Source: Spirosoma sp. KCTC 42546 (GTDB lineage Bacteria > Bacteroidota > Bacteroidia > Cytophagales > Spirosomataceae). From it: a stretch of DNA of 64,000 nt. Where the stretch lies: the NCBI RefSeq assembly GCF_006965485.1, contig NZ_CP041360.1:4382501-4446500 (forward strand), read 5' to 3'. Numbering within the stretch: position 1 is the stretch's first letter; the number at the start of each line of letters is the position of its first letter. A program made the position numbers and the translations under genes. The notes beneath the pieces were generated by a model, which was given only the letters and a program-made list of their open reading frames with translations, searched no databases and was not told the DNA's origin. Shown one piece after another: positions 33,117 through 41,921 of this stretch.

Positions 33117-36100
33117 ATGCACCGACTTACTCGCCGGTTAGTTTGTTGGCTGATTATTGGACTGCTCGGTTTAGTAAGGCAGGTGAGTGCCGCTGCCCCT
33201 GAACCAGAATACTTAACCGTACGAAATGGCTTACCGCAGGGATTCGTTAACTCGATTATTCAGGATCGGGGCGGATTTATCTGGCTGGCAACGCGCGATG
33301 GGCTCTGCCGATACGATGGCATTCGGTTTCGCATTTATACCCACGATCCTCAGCAGGCCCAATCATTATCCTTCAGCAGTATTTACGAGATTCAGGAAGA
33401 TCGTAGGGGCAAACTCTGGATTCGAACCGAAAATAACCAAATTGACTGCTTTGACCCGGTTACAGAGCGATCAACTCGAATTTCTAACTCGCCTGCCTTT
33501 AAACAGGCATTAGGTCGCGACCAACTCGTTGGCATAAAGCCCGATCAGGCGGGTAACGTTTGGGTGGCTACCTATACGAATGGCTTTTTCCGACTCAATG
33601 CCAATGGAACGGTCTCGCACCGGCACTGGGTTGCGCAGGGGGATACGAATTATCACCTGATCCACTCACTCGTAGTTGACCGAACAAACCGCCCCTGGTT
33701 GGCAACCCAGGATGGGCTAGTTCGATATAATCCTGCGTCAGCACAACTCGATCTCTTTCAGGAAGCACAGGGCTTACCCCAAAATGAGGTTTACAGAGTA
33801 CATGAACGAAAAAACGGCGAATTACTTCTGGGCTTTCCGGGCCAGTTTGCCCGCTTCGATCCCGTAAGTGGCCGTGTTCGACAACTGATTACACTTCCTG
33901 ATGAACCCGGCTTACCGTTGTTCGCAACGGACCAGAAAGGAATCGACTACATTAATCAAAACCGCTATACTGATCAGAATGGCCTGGTTCCGTTATGGCC
34001 CGATCGGACGTTGGAGTCGCCTAAGCTAGCCCGCTTCTCGGCATTGTCACTATTAATAGACCGCTCAAATGTGCTCTGGATGGGTCTTAACGGTGACGGA
34101 GTGATAAAATATGATCTGAATAAACGTCCGTTCCAAACCTGGCCATATACCAGCAATTTCCAGACCGACTGGTTAAGTCAGCAGTGGGATGTTCCAAGAG
34201 ATGCGATTCCTGCCGACATTCGCCAGCAATCGCCTGCGGGTATTCGATACCAGTTCGACCGGCGTAAAACGCTCTGGATTAGCAGTCAGCAAACCATTCC
34301 CTATCGTTTTGATGCCTCCAGTAGGGCATTTGTTCCGGTGCTACCAACTGGCATTGAAACCCGCTGGCTCCCGAACGGCGAGTTCCGTCTAACCACGCTG
34401 GCAGCCGGGGCACAAGGTGAACTCTGGGGCTTACTTGGCCCTACGAATCAGGTGATCGTACGTCATAATCCCGATCTGGCCACCTTTACCGCCTTTCCGC
34501 TACCCCTCCCCCCTAACCATCCTTACGAGATTACAGCGATGGTAGTCGATGGGGGGCGGATTTACCTGGCTACCGAAAATCACGGGCTACTCCGGGCCGA
34601 CCTATCGCAAAAACGACTTATTCACTGGGACAATATAATGGGCGATCCGAAATCCTTACCCGGAAATGCCCTACTATGCCTGGCCCAGGATCCGCTTCAG
34701 TATAAGTATCTCTGGATAGGAACCTTTGGCGAAGGACTCTGCCGACTCAATAAAATGACTGGCCAGATTCAGCGGTTTACGGTTGGGCAAGGCTTATCGA
34801 ATAACGTCATTTACGCGATCAGGCCCGATGGTGATGGGCACCTATGGCTAAGTACCAATCGAGGACTTTGCCGCTTTGATGCCCGCTCCAACGAGGTGCG
34901 AAACTATATGACCGACGATGGGCTCCCAAGCGAAGAATTTAAGCAGTACTATGATGTAACCCTACCAGATGGCAGGCTCATTTTTGGTGGTATTGGCGGT
35001 TACACGGCCTTCGACCCGCGCCAAATCAGCGAGGATCCGATGAAGCCCACTGTGGCGCTCACGGCACTACGTATCAATAACCTGCTGGTAAGCGCAACTA
35101 CACCAGATTCCCCTATTCAGAAGGACATCAACGAGACAACGGAGATCGTTTTAACAAACCGTCAAAACTTCCTATCCATTGATTTTGCCGCTCTTGAATT
35201 TAATCAAACCCATAAAAATCAGTACCGGTATAAATTAATTGGGCTCGATAAAGACTGGGTCTATAGTGGTAATCAGGCCACGGCAACTTACACAAACCTC
35301 CCCCCAAACACTTACACATTTGTTGTTAATGCCTCGAATACGTCTGGCGTATGGAGCCCCAACATACATTCATTGCGATTGATTATAGAGCCGCCGATTT
35401 GGGCAACGTGGTGGGCCTACACGCTCTATGGACTGCTGCTGATTGGCGCGTTAGTTCTCTATCTCCGAGTCCGAATCCGTCGTATTCAGCAGAAAAGTCA
35501 GATGGAGCTTCGCGAGCAGGAGTCGATTCAGTTAAAACACCTGGATGCCGTTAAAACACGGTTCTTTGCCAATATCACCCACGAGTTCCGAACTCCCCTT
35601 ACCTTAATTCTAACACCGTTAGAACAGGTATTAAATGATACGACTAACTCACCTTATCACAGTCGGCTTACGCTTATTTACCGGAATGCCAACCGGCTCC
35701 TGCGACTGATCAATGAGCTGCTCGATCTGGCAAAACTCGATGCAGGAAACCTGACTATTACCCCAACTCCTGCCGATTTGCCCGAGTTTATCCGACGAAT
35801 TGTGACGGTCTTTACAGAAGAAGCGCAACGGAAACACATTCAATTGCAGTTAACTGACCAATTCAAACAGCCCTACTATTGGTTCGACCCGGATAAAATC
35901 GAAAAAATTCTAAGTAATCTTTTATCGAATGCGTTAAAATTCACGGAGGAAAACGGCTCCGTGAATGTGTTGATTCACGTTGAACCTATTGATCCAACCG
36001 TAGCCAGTTCCGCGAAAACGGATTTAGTTCGCTTAACGGTTCATAATACTGGATCGAAGATTCCTGACCAGAAATTACCCCGTATTTTCGACCGATTTTA

Positions 36101-37118
36101 TCAGGCAGATCCTCTCGAAGGAGCTATGGGTGGATCAGGTATTGGCCTGGCTTTAGTAAAAGAGTTAGTTGAGATGATGCAGGGTACGGTTAAGGTAACG
36201 AGTCTGCCGGATAAGGGCACTAGCTTCACAGTTGAGCTACCCTGCCGTCAGGCACGTGCTGAACTTGTTGTACAAACTCCTCCCAATGAGTCCGCATCAA
36301 CAACGGCCCCTGGGCAAGCTCCGGTTAGTCCAGACTCTACAGATGATAAACTACATCGGATCTTATTGGTAGAAGATAACGACGAACTAGCCGAATATAT
36401 AGCGTCTACGCTGAATACCGAATGGCGGGTTAAACGGGTCAGTAATGGCCAGTTAGGGGTTACAACCGCCATTGCTGAAGGTCCTGATTTAATCATAAGC
36501 GATGTGCTGATGCCCGAAATGGATGGCTATGAACTCTGCCGACAACTGAAGGCCAATCCGGTTACAAGCCATATCCCTATCATTTTACTCACGGCTAAAG
36601 TATCTGTAGAAAGCCGATTGGAAGGATTAACCGCCGGTGCAGATGATTATTTAGCAAAACCTTTTCAGGTTGATGAGTTACGCGGGCGGGTTAGAAACCG
36701 GCTGGATCAGCAATCGCGCACCCGTCAGCATTTCCGGTCTCAGTTGTTACGGGAAGGCAACCTGCCTACAACTAGCCTGGACCCTCAGGATGAGTTCATG
36801 AATCGGGTCTATAGCATCCTGGAAGAACGTCTGGATGACTCCACATTCGGTGTTGAACCACTGGCTACAGCCATTGGCATGAGCCGTATGCATCTGAACC
36901 GGAAAGTTAAAGCAATGACTGGCCTATCGCCGAATGAACTAATCCGAATTGTACGACTGAAACGGGCAGCGGAGTTGTTACTAACGGGCGTATCTGTATC
37001 AGAAGTGGCCGACCGGGTAGGCTTCGATACACCTGCTTATTTCTCCAAAGTTTTTAAAGATCAGTACCACCTGACCCCCTCTGAATACGTCGATCAAAAC
37101 CGGCACGAAATTGCCTGA
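33117..37118 (+). CDS. Hybrid two-component system sensor/regulator (HTCS)
   Basis: 1333 aa from ATG 33117 (MHRLTRRLVCWLIIG); the reading frame continues upstream but lacks a signal there. Order: signal peptide; periplasmic Reg_prop propeller repeats (GGFIWLATRDGLCRYDG, GNVWVATYTNGFFRL, GHLWLSTNRGLCRFD) to about 680; Y_Y_Y domain to about 755; membrane helix (WWAYTLYGLLLIGALVLYLR); HisKA with phospho-His in NITHEFRTPLTLIL near 823; HATPase_c; receiver with Asp in DLIISDVLMPEMDGYELC near 1128; AraC helix-turn-helix to the end. HTCS proteins usually sense glycan fragments and switch on an adjacent utilisation locus. Here no SusC/SusD pair or glycosidase lies next to it, so its target is elsewhere or unknown. 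Confidence 0.93.
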   Translation: MHRLTRRLVCWLIIGLLGLVRQVSAAAPEPEYLTVRNGLPQGFVNSIIQDRGGFIWLATRDGLCRYDGIRFRIYTHDPQQAQSLSFSSIYEIQEDRRGKLWIRTENNQIDCFDPVTERSTRISNSPAFKQALGRDQLVGIKPDQAGNVWVATYTNGFFRLNANGTVSHRHWVAQGDTNYHLIHSLVVDRTNRPWLATQDGLVRYNPASAQLDLFQEAQGLPQNEVYRVHERKNGELLLGFPGQFARFDPVSGRVRQLITLPDEPGLPLFATDQKGIDYINQNRYTDQNGLVPLWPDRTLESPKLARFSALSLLIDRSNVLWMGLNGDGVIKYDLNKRPFQTWPYTSNFQTDWLSQQWDVPRDAIPADIRQQSPAGIRYQFDRRKTLWISSQQTIPYRFDASSRAFVPVLPTGIETRWLPNGEFRLTTLAAGAQGELWGLLGPTNQVIVRHNPDLATFTAFPLPLPPNHPYEITAMVVDGGRIYLATENHGLLRADLSQKRLIHWDNIMGDPKSLPGNALLCLAQDPLQYKYLWIGTFGEGLCRLNKMTGQIQRFTVGQGLSNNVIYAIRPDGDGHLWLSTNRGLCRFDARSNEVRNYMTDDGLPSEEFKQYYDVTLPDGRLIFGGIGGYTAFDPRQISEDPMKPTVALTALRINNLLVSATTPDSPIQKDINETTEIVLTNRQNFLSIDFAALEFNQTHKNQYRYKLIGLDKDWVYSGNQATATYTNLPPNTYTFVVNASNTSGVWSPNIHSLRLIIEPPIWATWWAYTLYGLLLIGALVLYLRVRIRRIQQKSQMELREQESIQLKHLDAVKTRFFANITHEFRTPLTLILTPLEQVLNDTTNSPYHSRLTLIYRNANRLLRLINELLDLAKLDAGNLTITPTPADLPEFIRRIVTVFTEEAQRKHIQLQLTDQFKQPYYWFDPDKIEKILSNLLSNALKFTEENGSVNVLIHVEPIDPTVASSAKTDLVRLTVHNTGSKIPDQKLPRIFDRFYQADPLEGAMGGSGIGLALVKELVEMMQGTVKVTSLPDKGTSFTVELPCRQARAELVVQTPPNESASTTAPGQAPVSPDSTDDKLHRILLVEDNDELAEYIASTLNTEWRVKRVSNGQLGVTTAIAEGPDLIISDVLMPEMDGYELCRQLKANPVTSHIPIILLTAKVSVESRLEGLTAGADDYLAKPFQVDELRGRVRNRLDQQSRTRQHFRSQLLREGNLPTTSLDPQDEFMNRVYSILEERLDDSTFGVEPLATAIGMSRMHLNRKVKAMTGLSPNELIRIVRLKRAAELLLTGVSVSEVADRVGFDTPAYFSKVFKDQYHLTPSEYVDQNRHEIA

Positions 37119-37332
37119 CGTCACGCTCATTCTAGAGATACGTTGCGTTTTTCGCACTTTAGACACCTCCTGGCCTTCTTTGAGTAGCATTTGTTCCCTT
37201 ATTAACAAGTGATCATACCTGATGTTACAAATTTTATAGTCCTTGTTACGAAAGAGCAAGACAAGGGAAGTCATTGGGTTTAGTATTGCGTAAGTATTCT
37301 TTCATCATTACTCTGAAAAGTAATACACGCCT

Positions 37333-37728
37333 ATGTCAATGTCTGTCTTTTCTTTATCCAATCGATCCATGCCAACGGATTGGCCTCCGCTAAAACTCTA
37401 CCTTCGTGAAACGGGTCGCCAGTTTTTTTCTGTATCGGACTTAGTGTATCTACAGGCAGTTGCTAACTATAGCTGGTTAAACTGGGCAGATGGTCGCCGA
37501 ATGTTAATGCCCCGAACGCTGAAATATTATTCGCCCCAGCTTCCTACCGAATTGTTCATCCGGCTTCATCGAAACTGTGTTGTTAACCGTCAGTTTGTGG
37601 AGCGCCTGGAGCGTACAGAAACCGGCGGATTAGTTCACTTAAGTACGGGCGATGTACTCCCTGTGTCACGTCGGCGCTGGAGTCTGGTTCGGCGTCAACT
37701 GGCAAGCCATCGGTCTTACCTAAGTTAA
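37333..37728 (+). CDS. Stand-alone LytTR DNA-binding protein
   Basis: 131 aa. LytTR domain: FFSVSDLVYLQAVANYSWLN near residue 37, LKYYSPQLPTELFIRLHRNC near 68-87 and VNRQFVERL at 88-96. There is no receiver domain. Such short LytTR proteins are frequent in Cytophagales as auxiliary regulators. It follows the HTCS gene after 214 bp on the same strand and ends in a strong hairpin. Targets unknown. Confidence 0.88.
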   Translation: MSMSVFSLSNRSMPTDWPPLKLYLRETGRQFFSVSDLVYLQAVANYSWLNWADGRRMLMPRTLKYYSPQLPTELFIRLHRNCVVNRQFVERLERTETGGLVHLSTGDVLPVSRRRWSLVRRQLASHRSYLS

Positions 37729-37750
37729 TTAGTTGTTACCTCTTATAAAG

Positions 37751-37814
37751 AGACCTTTCTCTTGAATTTTCTGGCTCACAGTAGCTGGTACAATTCAGGA
37801 GAAAGGTCTTTTTT
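37751..37814 (+). terminator. Long-stem terminator after the LytTR gene
   Basis: AGACCTTTCTCTTGAATT (37751-37768) pairs with 37792-37809 over 18 bp with one mismatch, then six T residues. The 23-nt loop is long for a terminator. Confidence 0.8.
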
Positions 37815-37933
37815 GTTTGCCTTTTCTGGCGCGGGTCGATTTAGTGTTCCAGTTGCTATAAACAGTTGACCCTATCAGGGTCAAGTCCATTGAGTGAAGC
37901 TACTTCGTACATAGCTTGTCAAAGATAATTGTC

Positions 37934-37999
37934 CACAGAGGCACAGAGAACACAGAGAAATAAACGTCTGATTAACTCTGTGTTCTCTGTGCCTCCGTG
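37934..37999. repeat. Inverted repeat of CACAGAG words (element E10)
   Basis: Arms 37934-37957 and 37976-37999 are inverted 24-nt copies with one mismatch. Each arm holds three tandem words of the form CACAGAG(G/A). Loop 18 nt. Confidence 0.88.
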
Positions 38000-38063
38000 T
38001 TCAATAAAAATAATTTGAATCAATCTGTAATGTTTCCCCAGTCCAGTCGTCTATGTGATTGAT

Positions 38064-38582
38064 ATGGATTTACAACTGTTCAAACAACGCATACTTCCGG
38101 TTCAGGGTCGCCTATTTCGGCTGGCTCAGTTGTTTCTTCGTAACCGCGAAGAAGCAGAGGATGCCTTACAGGATGTGTTGCTCCGGCTTTGGACAAATCG
38201 GCAACAGTTAGATGCCTATCATAGTGTAGAGGCTCTGGCGGTTCAGATGACAAAAAACCTGTGTCTGGATCGACTAAAGTCACACGCTAAACAAAAGACG
38301 ACCGATGACACAGCTTTGCTGGGACTGGCAGGAGAAGAAATCTCGCCTTACCGACAAGTAGAATTAGCCGATAGTGCCGAGTTGATCCGGCTGTTAATAG
38401 ATGATCTGCCCGATCAGCAAAAGCTCGTCTTGCATCTGCGGGATGTAGAAGAATATTCCTTTGAGGAAATCGAACAGGTTACCGGCCTGAGTGTCAATAA
38501 TATTCGAGTGATTTTGTCACGGGCCCGTCAGCGCCTGCGCGAAAATTACCTAAAAGCCAACGACTATGAATCAGGACATTGA
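38064..38582 (+). CDS. ECF-type RNA polymerase sigma factor
   Basis: 172 aa from ATG 38064 (a GTG at 38055 is also possible). Region 2 (LAQLFLRNREEAEDALQDVLLRLW) lies at residues about 20-44 and region 4 (LPDQQKLVLHLRDVEEYSFEEI, LSVNNIRVILSRARQRLRENY) at about 115-165. It directs RNA polymerase to a specific promoter set. The anti-sigma gene starts 17 bp before its stop, and two DUF4097 genes follow, so this is an autoregulated envelope-stress type operon by inference. Confidence 0.93.
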   Translation: MDLQLFKQRILPVQGRLFRLAQLFLRNREEAEDALQDVLLRLWTNRQQLDAYHSVEALAVQMTKNLCLDRLKSHAKQKTTDDTALLGLAGEEISPYRQVELADSAELIRLLIDDLPDQQKLVLHLRDVEEYSFEEIEQVTGLSVNNIRVILSRARQRLRENYLKANDYESGH

Positions 38583-39351
38583 AAAGCTACTGGAGAAATA
38601 TTACGAGGGGGAGACTAGCCTGCAGGAAGAAAAACAGCTGCGGCAGTTTTTTCAGCAGGAAGCTGTACCGGCTCATTTGCAAAGTCATGCTGCTCAGTTT
38701 AGCTATTTCGCAAACGCCCGAAATTCGCACCCTTCGCTTGCCTTTACAACTCAGCTAGCCACGAAATTAAGTGCGCCGGAGCCGGGTCGGGTTATAAGTC
38801 TGACAAGCTGGAGCCTTCGATTAGCCGCCAGTGTGGCCTTGCTTATCCTTGGATTCAGCGCTGGCTTGTTTTATGCGCAACGCCGGTTCAGCTCAACGGA
38901 TTTGGCCGCATCTGCAACCGATGCACCCTCAGCTTTGGCAATGAAAAAGGTGCTTAGGTTTGAGCAAATAACAAAGACATCGGCTAGTGAACGTATTCAG
39001 GCGGTCAATCAAAGTTACGACCTCAAGCAGGCCGATCAGGAGATTACGCAACTACTCATCAATACGCTGAACTTCGATGCGAATGTGAACGTACGGCTGG
39101 CGGCTTGTCAGGCACTGATTCGCTTCGAAAACGAGCCCGATGTGCGAGAAGCACTGATTCAGTCACTCAAAATCCAGACAGATCCCAATATTCAGATTAC
39201 CCTGATCGACGCGCTGGTAGCCATTAAAGAGAAACGGGCCGTCAACGAAATTCAGCGATTAGTTCAGGATCAGAAAGTGCTGGATGTGGTGCGCCAGAAA
39301 GCCGAAGAAGGCATTAACCAGTTAACCCACGAAGCAACTACACCCTCCTAA
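38566..39351 (+). CDS. Putative anti-sigma factor with HEAT-repeat periplasmic domain
   Basis: 261 aa. The cytoplasmic N-terminus (MNQDIEKLLEKYYEGETSLQ) resembles the short zinc-free anti-sigma domain common in Bacteroidota. One membrane helix (RLAASVALLILGFSAGLFYA) lies at about residues 86-105. The periplasmic part has two to three HEAT-like repeats (NVRLAACQALIRFENEPDVRE, PNIQITLIDALVAIKEKRAV). It overlaps the sigma gene by 17 bp, so the two are coupled. The HEAT domain could bind a signal protein, perhaps a DUF4097 product; that is inference. Confidence 0.8.
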   Translation: MNQDIEKLLEKYYEGETSLQEEKQLRQFFQQEAVPAHLQSHAAQFSYFANARNSHPSLAFTTQLATKLSAPEPGRVISLTSWSLRLAASVALLILGFSAGLFYAQRRFSSTDLAASATDAPSALAMKKVLRFEQITKTSASERIQAVNQSYDLKQADQEITQLLINTLNFDANVNVRLAACQALIRFENEPDVREALIQSLKIQTDPNIQITLIDALVAIKEKRAVNEIQRLVQDQKVLDVVRQKAEEGINQLTHEATTPS

Positions 39352-39474
39352 AAACTTGATAACAAAATGATTCTATTAATTCCAGGCTTCCATAGAATCA
39401 ATAGAATTTAAAGCCCTCCAATCAGTAAACAAACACAAGTCAATTACCTTAAACAACCGCCCTGGCGGACTAGT

Positions 39475-40254
39475 ATGAAAAAGCTCCTAATGTTGAGTGC
39501 AGGATTCCTATGCCTTTTAATGAACGCGCAGGCTCAGGAATACAAAACCAAATTGACGAATTCCAAAGACCACAAAGTGACACTTGAGATCGACGCGGGC
39601 GACATCAAGATTGAAGGACACAACAGCGATGACGTCATTATTGTAGCATCGTCAGGCTACGAAGCACCGCCCGAACGCGCAAAAGGGCTGAAACCTCTCT
39701 ACTACCAGGCGGTTGATAACTCAGGCATTGGCTTGGCGGTAACCCCTGAAAATGGCGGGTTGAAAATTGAAAAAGCCACTCGGAAAGCAATTAAATACAC
39801 TATTAAGCTGCCCCGTAAAGTGGCCATTCTGTATCAGCAAACCAACTGGCAGAGTGCTGGCGTTGCCATCAGCAACATGGATGGCGATCTGGAAGTACGC
39901 ACCAACAATGGGTCGATCGACCTTATAAATGTAACGGGTCCTATCGTAGCCAACACCACAAACGGCGAAGTAAAAGTTGTGTATTCAAGTCTGAGCCAGG
40001 AAAAGCCGACGGCCATCTCAACCATTAACGGCCCTATCGACATTACCATGCCTGCCAATTCTAAAGCCAATCTCAAACTCCGGTCGATTCAGGGCGAAAT
40101 GTACACCGATTTCGACCTTGGTATGAAAGCCTCCAAAGAAGGTATGCCGAGAGTTGGAGGAGGTAATAACATCGACGGTAGCACCAACGGTGGCGGGGTT
40201 GAGGTCCAGCTCAAGACTATCAACAGCAATATCTACGTACGCAAGCAAAAGTAA
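39475..40254 (+). CDS. DUF4097-family exported beta-helix-like protein
   Basis: 259 aa with signal peptide MKKLLMLSAGFLCLLMNAQAQ. The mature part has the DUF4097 pattern of stacked short strands: LEIDAGDIKIEGHNSDDVII, ISNMDGDLEVRTNNGSIDLI, NTTNGEVKVVY, AISTINGPIDITMPANSKAN, LKTINSNIYVRKQ. This repeated N-G-x-(I/V) ladder suggests a right-handed parallel beta helix. It is sometimes named putative adhesin, but its function is unknown. It is third in the sigma/anti-sigma operon. Confidence 0.82.
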   Translation: MKKLLMLSAGFLCLLMNAQAQEYKTKLTNSKDHKVTLEIDAGDIKIEGHNSDDVIIVASSGYEAPPERAKGLKPLYYQAVDNSGIGLAVTPENGGLKIEKATRKAIKYTIKLPRKVAILYQQTNWQSAGVAISNMDGDLEVRTNNGSIDLINVTGPIVANTTNGEVKVVYSSLSQEKPTAISTINGPIDITMPANSKANLKLRSIQGEMYTDFDLGMKASKEGMPRVGGGNNIDGSTNGGGVEVQLKTINSNIYVRKQK

Positions 40255-40278
40255 GCCACCTTTATTTCCTCTACTCGT

Positions 40279-40986
40279 ATGAAAAATCCCTTAATCCTGT
40301 TTTTACTTGGGCTGCTGAGTTTGCTCGTTCAGCCAATTTTCGGGCAAAAAATCATTGAAAAAACCTTGCCCGTAACCGCTGACCAAACGGTAAACCTCAA
40401 TCTGAAATTTGCCGATAGCATCAAAGTCCGCTACTGGGACAAGCCAACGGTAACCGTTCGCATTGAGGTAACCATTAACGGAGGCAGGCTTAACGATGCG
40501 CTGCTGGTAACTACCGGATCTACTTCTCAGGAGGTCAGTATTAAAACGGATTTCGACAAGGAGATGATCAAGCAGGGTAAGGCAGAAGACTGCCCCGACC
40601 AGCGTCACTCCTGGAGTTCTGATCAGGATGGTAAACGGTATTACGTATGTAGTACGCTCAACTATGAGGTATTTGTACCGCGCCAAGCCCAGTTGAAGCT
40701 AGAAACCATCAATGGCAATATCGATATTCAGGGCGCAACGGGACCCGTATTTGCCAAAACCATCAGTGGGTTCGTAGATATGAGCTGGCCCAAATCCAAA
40801 GGAGCAAACGTGGCCATGAAAACCATTACCGGAGAAGTCTATTCGGATATGGACATCAGCTTCAAAAACAAGAAGGAAAAAAATCCAATTGTGGGCTACC
40901 AGTTAGAGGGAAGCGTTAACGGTGGCGGGCCAAAAGTGCAGCTGGAGTCGATCAGCAACAATATTTATCTACGTAGAAAAGATTGA
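40279..40986 (+). CDS. Second DUF4097-family exported protein
   Basis: 235 aa with signal peptide MKNPLILFLLGLLSLLVQPI. It is a paralogue of the preceding gene: LKLETINGNIDIQGATGPVF, AKTISGFVDMSWPKSKGANV, MKTITGEVYSDMDISFKN and a nearly identical C-terminal VQLESISNNIYLRRK. It also contains two Cys (AEDCPDQRHSW, YYVCSTLN) missing from its paralogue. It lies 24 bp after that gene, so they are cotranscribed. Confidence 0.8.
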   Translation: MKNPLILFLLGLLSLLVQPIFGQKIIEKTLPVTADQTVNLNLKFADSIKVRYWDKPTVTVRIEVTINGGRLNDALLVTTGSTSQEVSIKTDFDKEMIKQGKAEDCPDQRHSWSSDQDGKRYYVCSTLNYEVFVPRQAQLKLETINGNIDIQGATGPVFAKTISGFVDMSWPKSKGANVAMKTITGEVYSDMDISFKNKKEKNPIVGYQLEGSVNGGGPKVQLESISNNIYLRRKD

Positions 40987-41059
40987 GTTCGTCATTATTA
41001 GTGAGATTATGATAGTATAAGGCTACTGCCGTTCACCAACTGGTGGAAACATTCTCGAG

Positions 41060-41108
41060 CAGGCTGGGTTCAAACAGGTACACATTCGTAGCCGTTTAAC
41101 CCAGCCTG
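41060..41108 (+). terminator. 11-bp hairpin ending 6 bp before the nth start codon
   Basis: CAGGCTGGGTT (41060-41070) pairs with AACCCAGCCTG (41098-41108), followed by TTTTG and then the ATG at 41115. It can be the terminator of the DUF4097 operon or a structure limiting nth translation. Confidence 0.55.
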
Positions 41109-41114
41109 TTTTGT

Positions 41115-41846
41115 ATGCAGCCCAGTTCCAGTTTAGCCCATAAAACACAAGACGCCCATGAGCGACTGAATGAGGTATATGACATGCAGGAAATACATGG
41201 GTATTCAGATCCGATGCATGAGCTAATTGGCACTATTTTGTCGCACCGCACGACGCATGCGAATGAAGTATTGGCTTATCGCACAATGCGGGAACGATTT
41301 CCAAGCTGGGAACAGGTTCGGGATGCCCCCCTCCCCGACCTGATTAACGCCATACAGTCAGCGAATTACCCCGAAATCAAAGCGCCTTATATACAAAATC
41401 TGCTGACACATCTTTTCCGGGAAACGGGCGCGGCCAACGTTGATTTTCTGGGTGATTTGTCAACAGAAGAGGCCATGACCTGGCTAACGAGTCTTCCTGG
41501 AATTGGATTAAAGACCGCAACGATTCTGCTTCTCTTCAAATTCCACAAACCTGTACTGCCCGTTGATACGCATGTTCATCGGGTTACACAACGGCTAGGG
41601 TTAATTGGCCCCAAGGTGAGTGCCGATAAAGCGCATGCAATTTTACTGGCCTACCTGCCACAGGATCCACTGGTATTGTTTAATTTTCACAAGCATTTTT
41701 ACTGGCATGGCCAGCGGGTATGCACCTGGTATTATCCAAAATGCAGCGACTGTGTTTTACAGTCGATATGCGATTTTTATCAATCAGGGGGAACTGCGTT
41801 ACTGAGTAGCACGCCCATTCGGAAGCAAAAGTCAGCCAATCCATGA
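41115..41846 (+). CDS. nth: Endonuclease III-type DNA glycosylase/AP lyase
   Basis: 243 aa. HhH-GPD fold with hairpin LPGIGLKTATILL near residue 131, which carries the catalytic Lys, and the catalytic Asp in PVDTHVHRVTQRLG near 154. The [4Fe-4S] motif C-x6-C-x2-C-x5-C is complete (CTWYYPKCSDCVLQSIC near 205). HRTTHANEVLAYRTM is the usual substrate-side helix. It removes oxidised pyrimidines in base excision repair. It is slightly longer than E. coli Nth (211 aa), mostly at the N-terminus. It ends in a strong hairpin shared with the convergent HhH gene. Confidence 0.9.
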   Translation: MQPSSSLAHKTQDAHERLNEVYDMQEIHGYSDPMHELIGTILSHRTTHANEVLAYRTMRERFPSWEQVRDAPLPDLINAIQSANYPEIKAPYIQNLLTHLFRETGAANVDFLGDLSTEEAMTWLTSLPGIGLKTATILLLFKFHKPVLPVDTHVHRVTQRLGLIGPKVSADKAHAILLAYLPQDPLVLFNFHKHFYWHGQRVCTWYYPKCSDCVLQSICDFYQSGGTALLSSTPIRKQKSANP

Positions 41847-41861
41847 CCAACTCGTTATCTA

Positions 41862-41901
41862 CCACAAGGGCCTGTCCATACGCATGGACAGGCCCTTGTG
41901 G
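41862..41901. terminator. Perfect 18-bp hairpin between convergent genes
   Basis: CCACAAGGGCCTGTCCAT (41862-41879) pairs exactly with 41884-41901 across a 4-nt loop ACGC. It lacks T tracts but sits between converging stop codons, so it is likely a bidirectional transcription stop or mRNA 3'-end stabiliser. Confidence 0.75.
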
Positions 41902-41921
41902 AACTGGTTAACTCAGGAACC

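Larger units (their letters stand above)
37729..38054. other. 326-bp intergenic region with terminator, short palindrome and CACAGAG repeat
   Basis: No gene seen. It holds an 18-bp stem terminator (37751-37814), an 8-bp palindrome TTGACCCT-ATC-AGGGTCAA (37866-37884) and a 24-bp inverted repeat of CACAGAG words (37934-37999). The rest has no feature I can name; a promoter for the ECF sigma gene is expected near its end but is not clear. Confidence 0.6.

Noticed and set aside
37934..37999. CRISPR-like tandem repeats (CACAGAG words)
   Set aside because: Words are 7-8 nt, directly adjacent and form one inverted pair; there are no spacers or cas genes.
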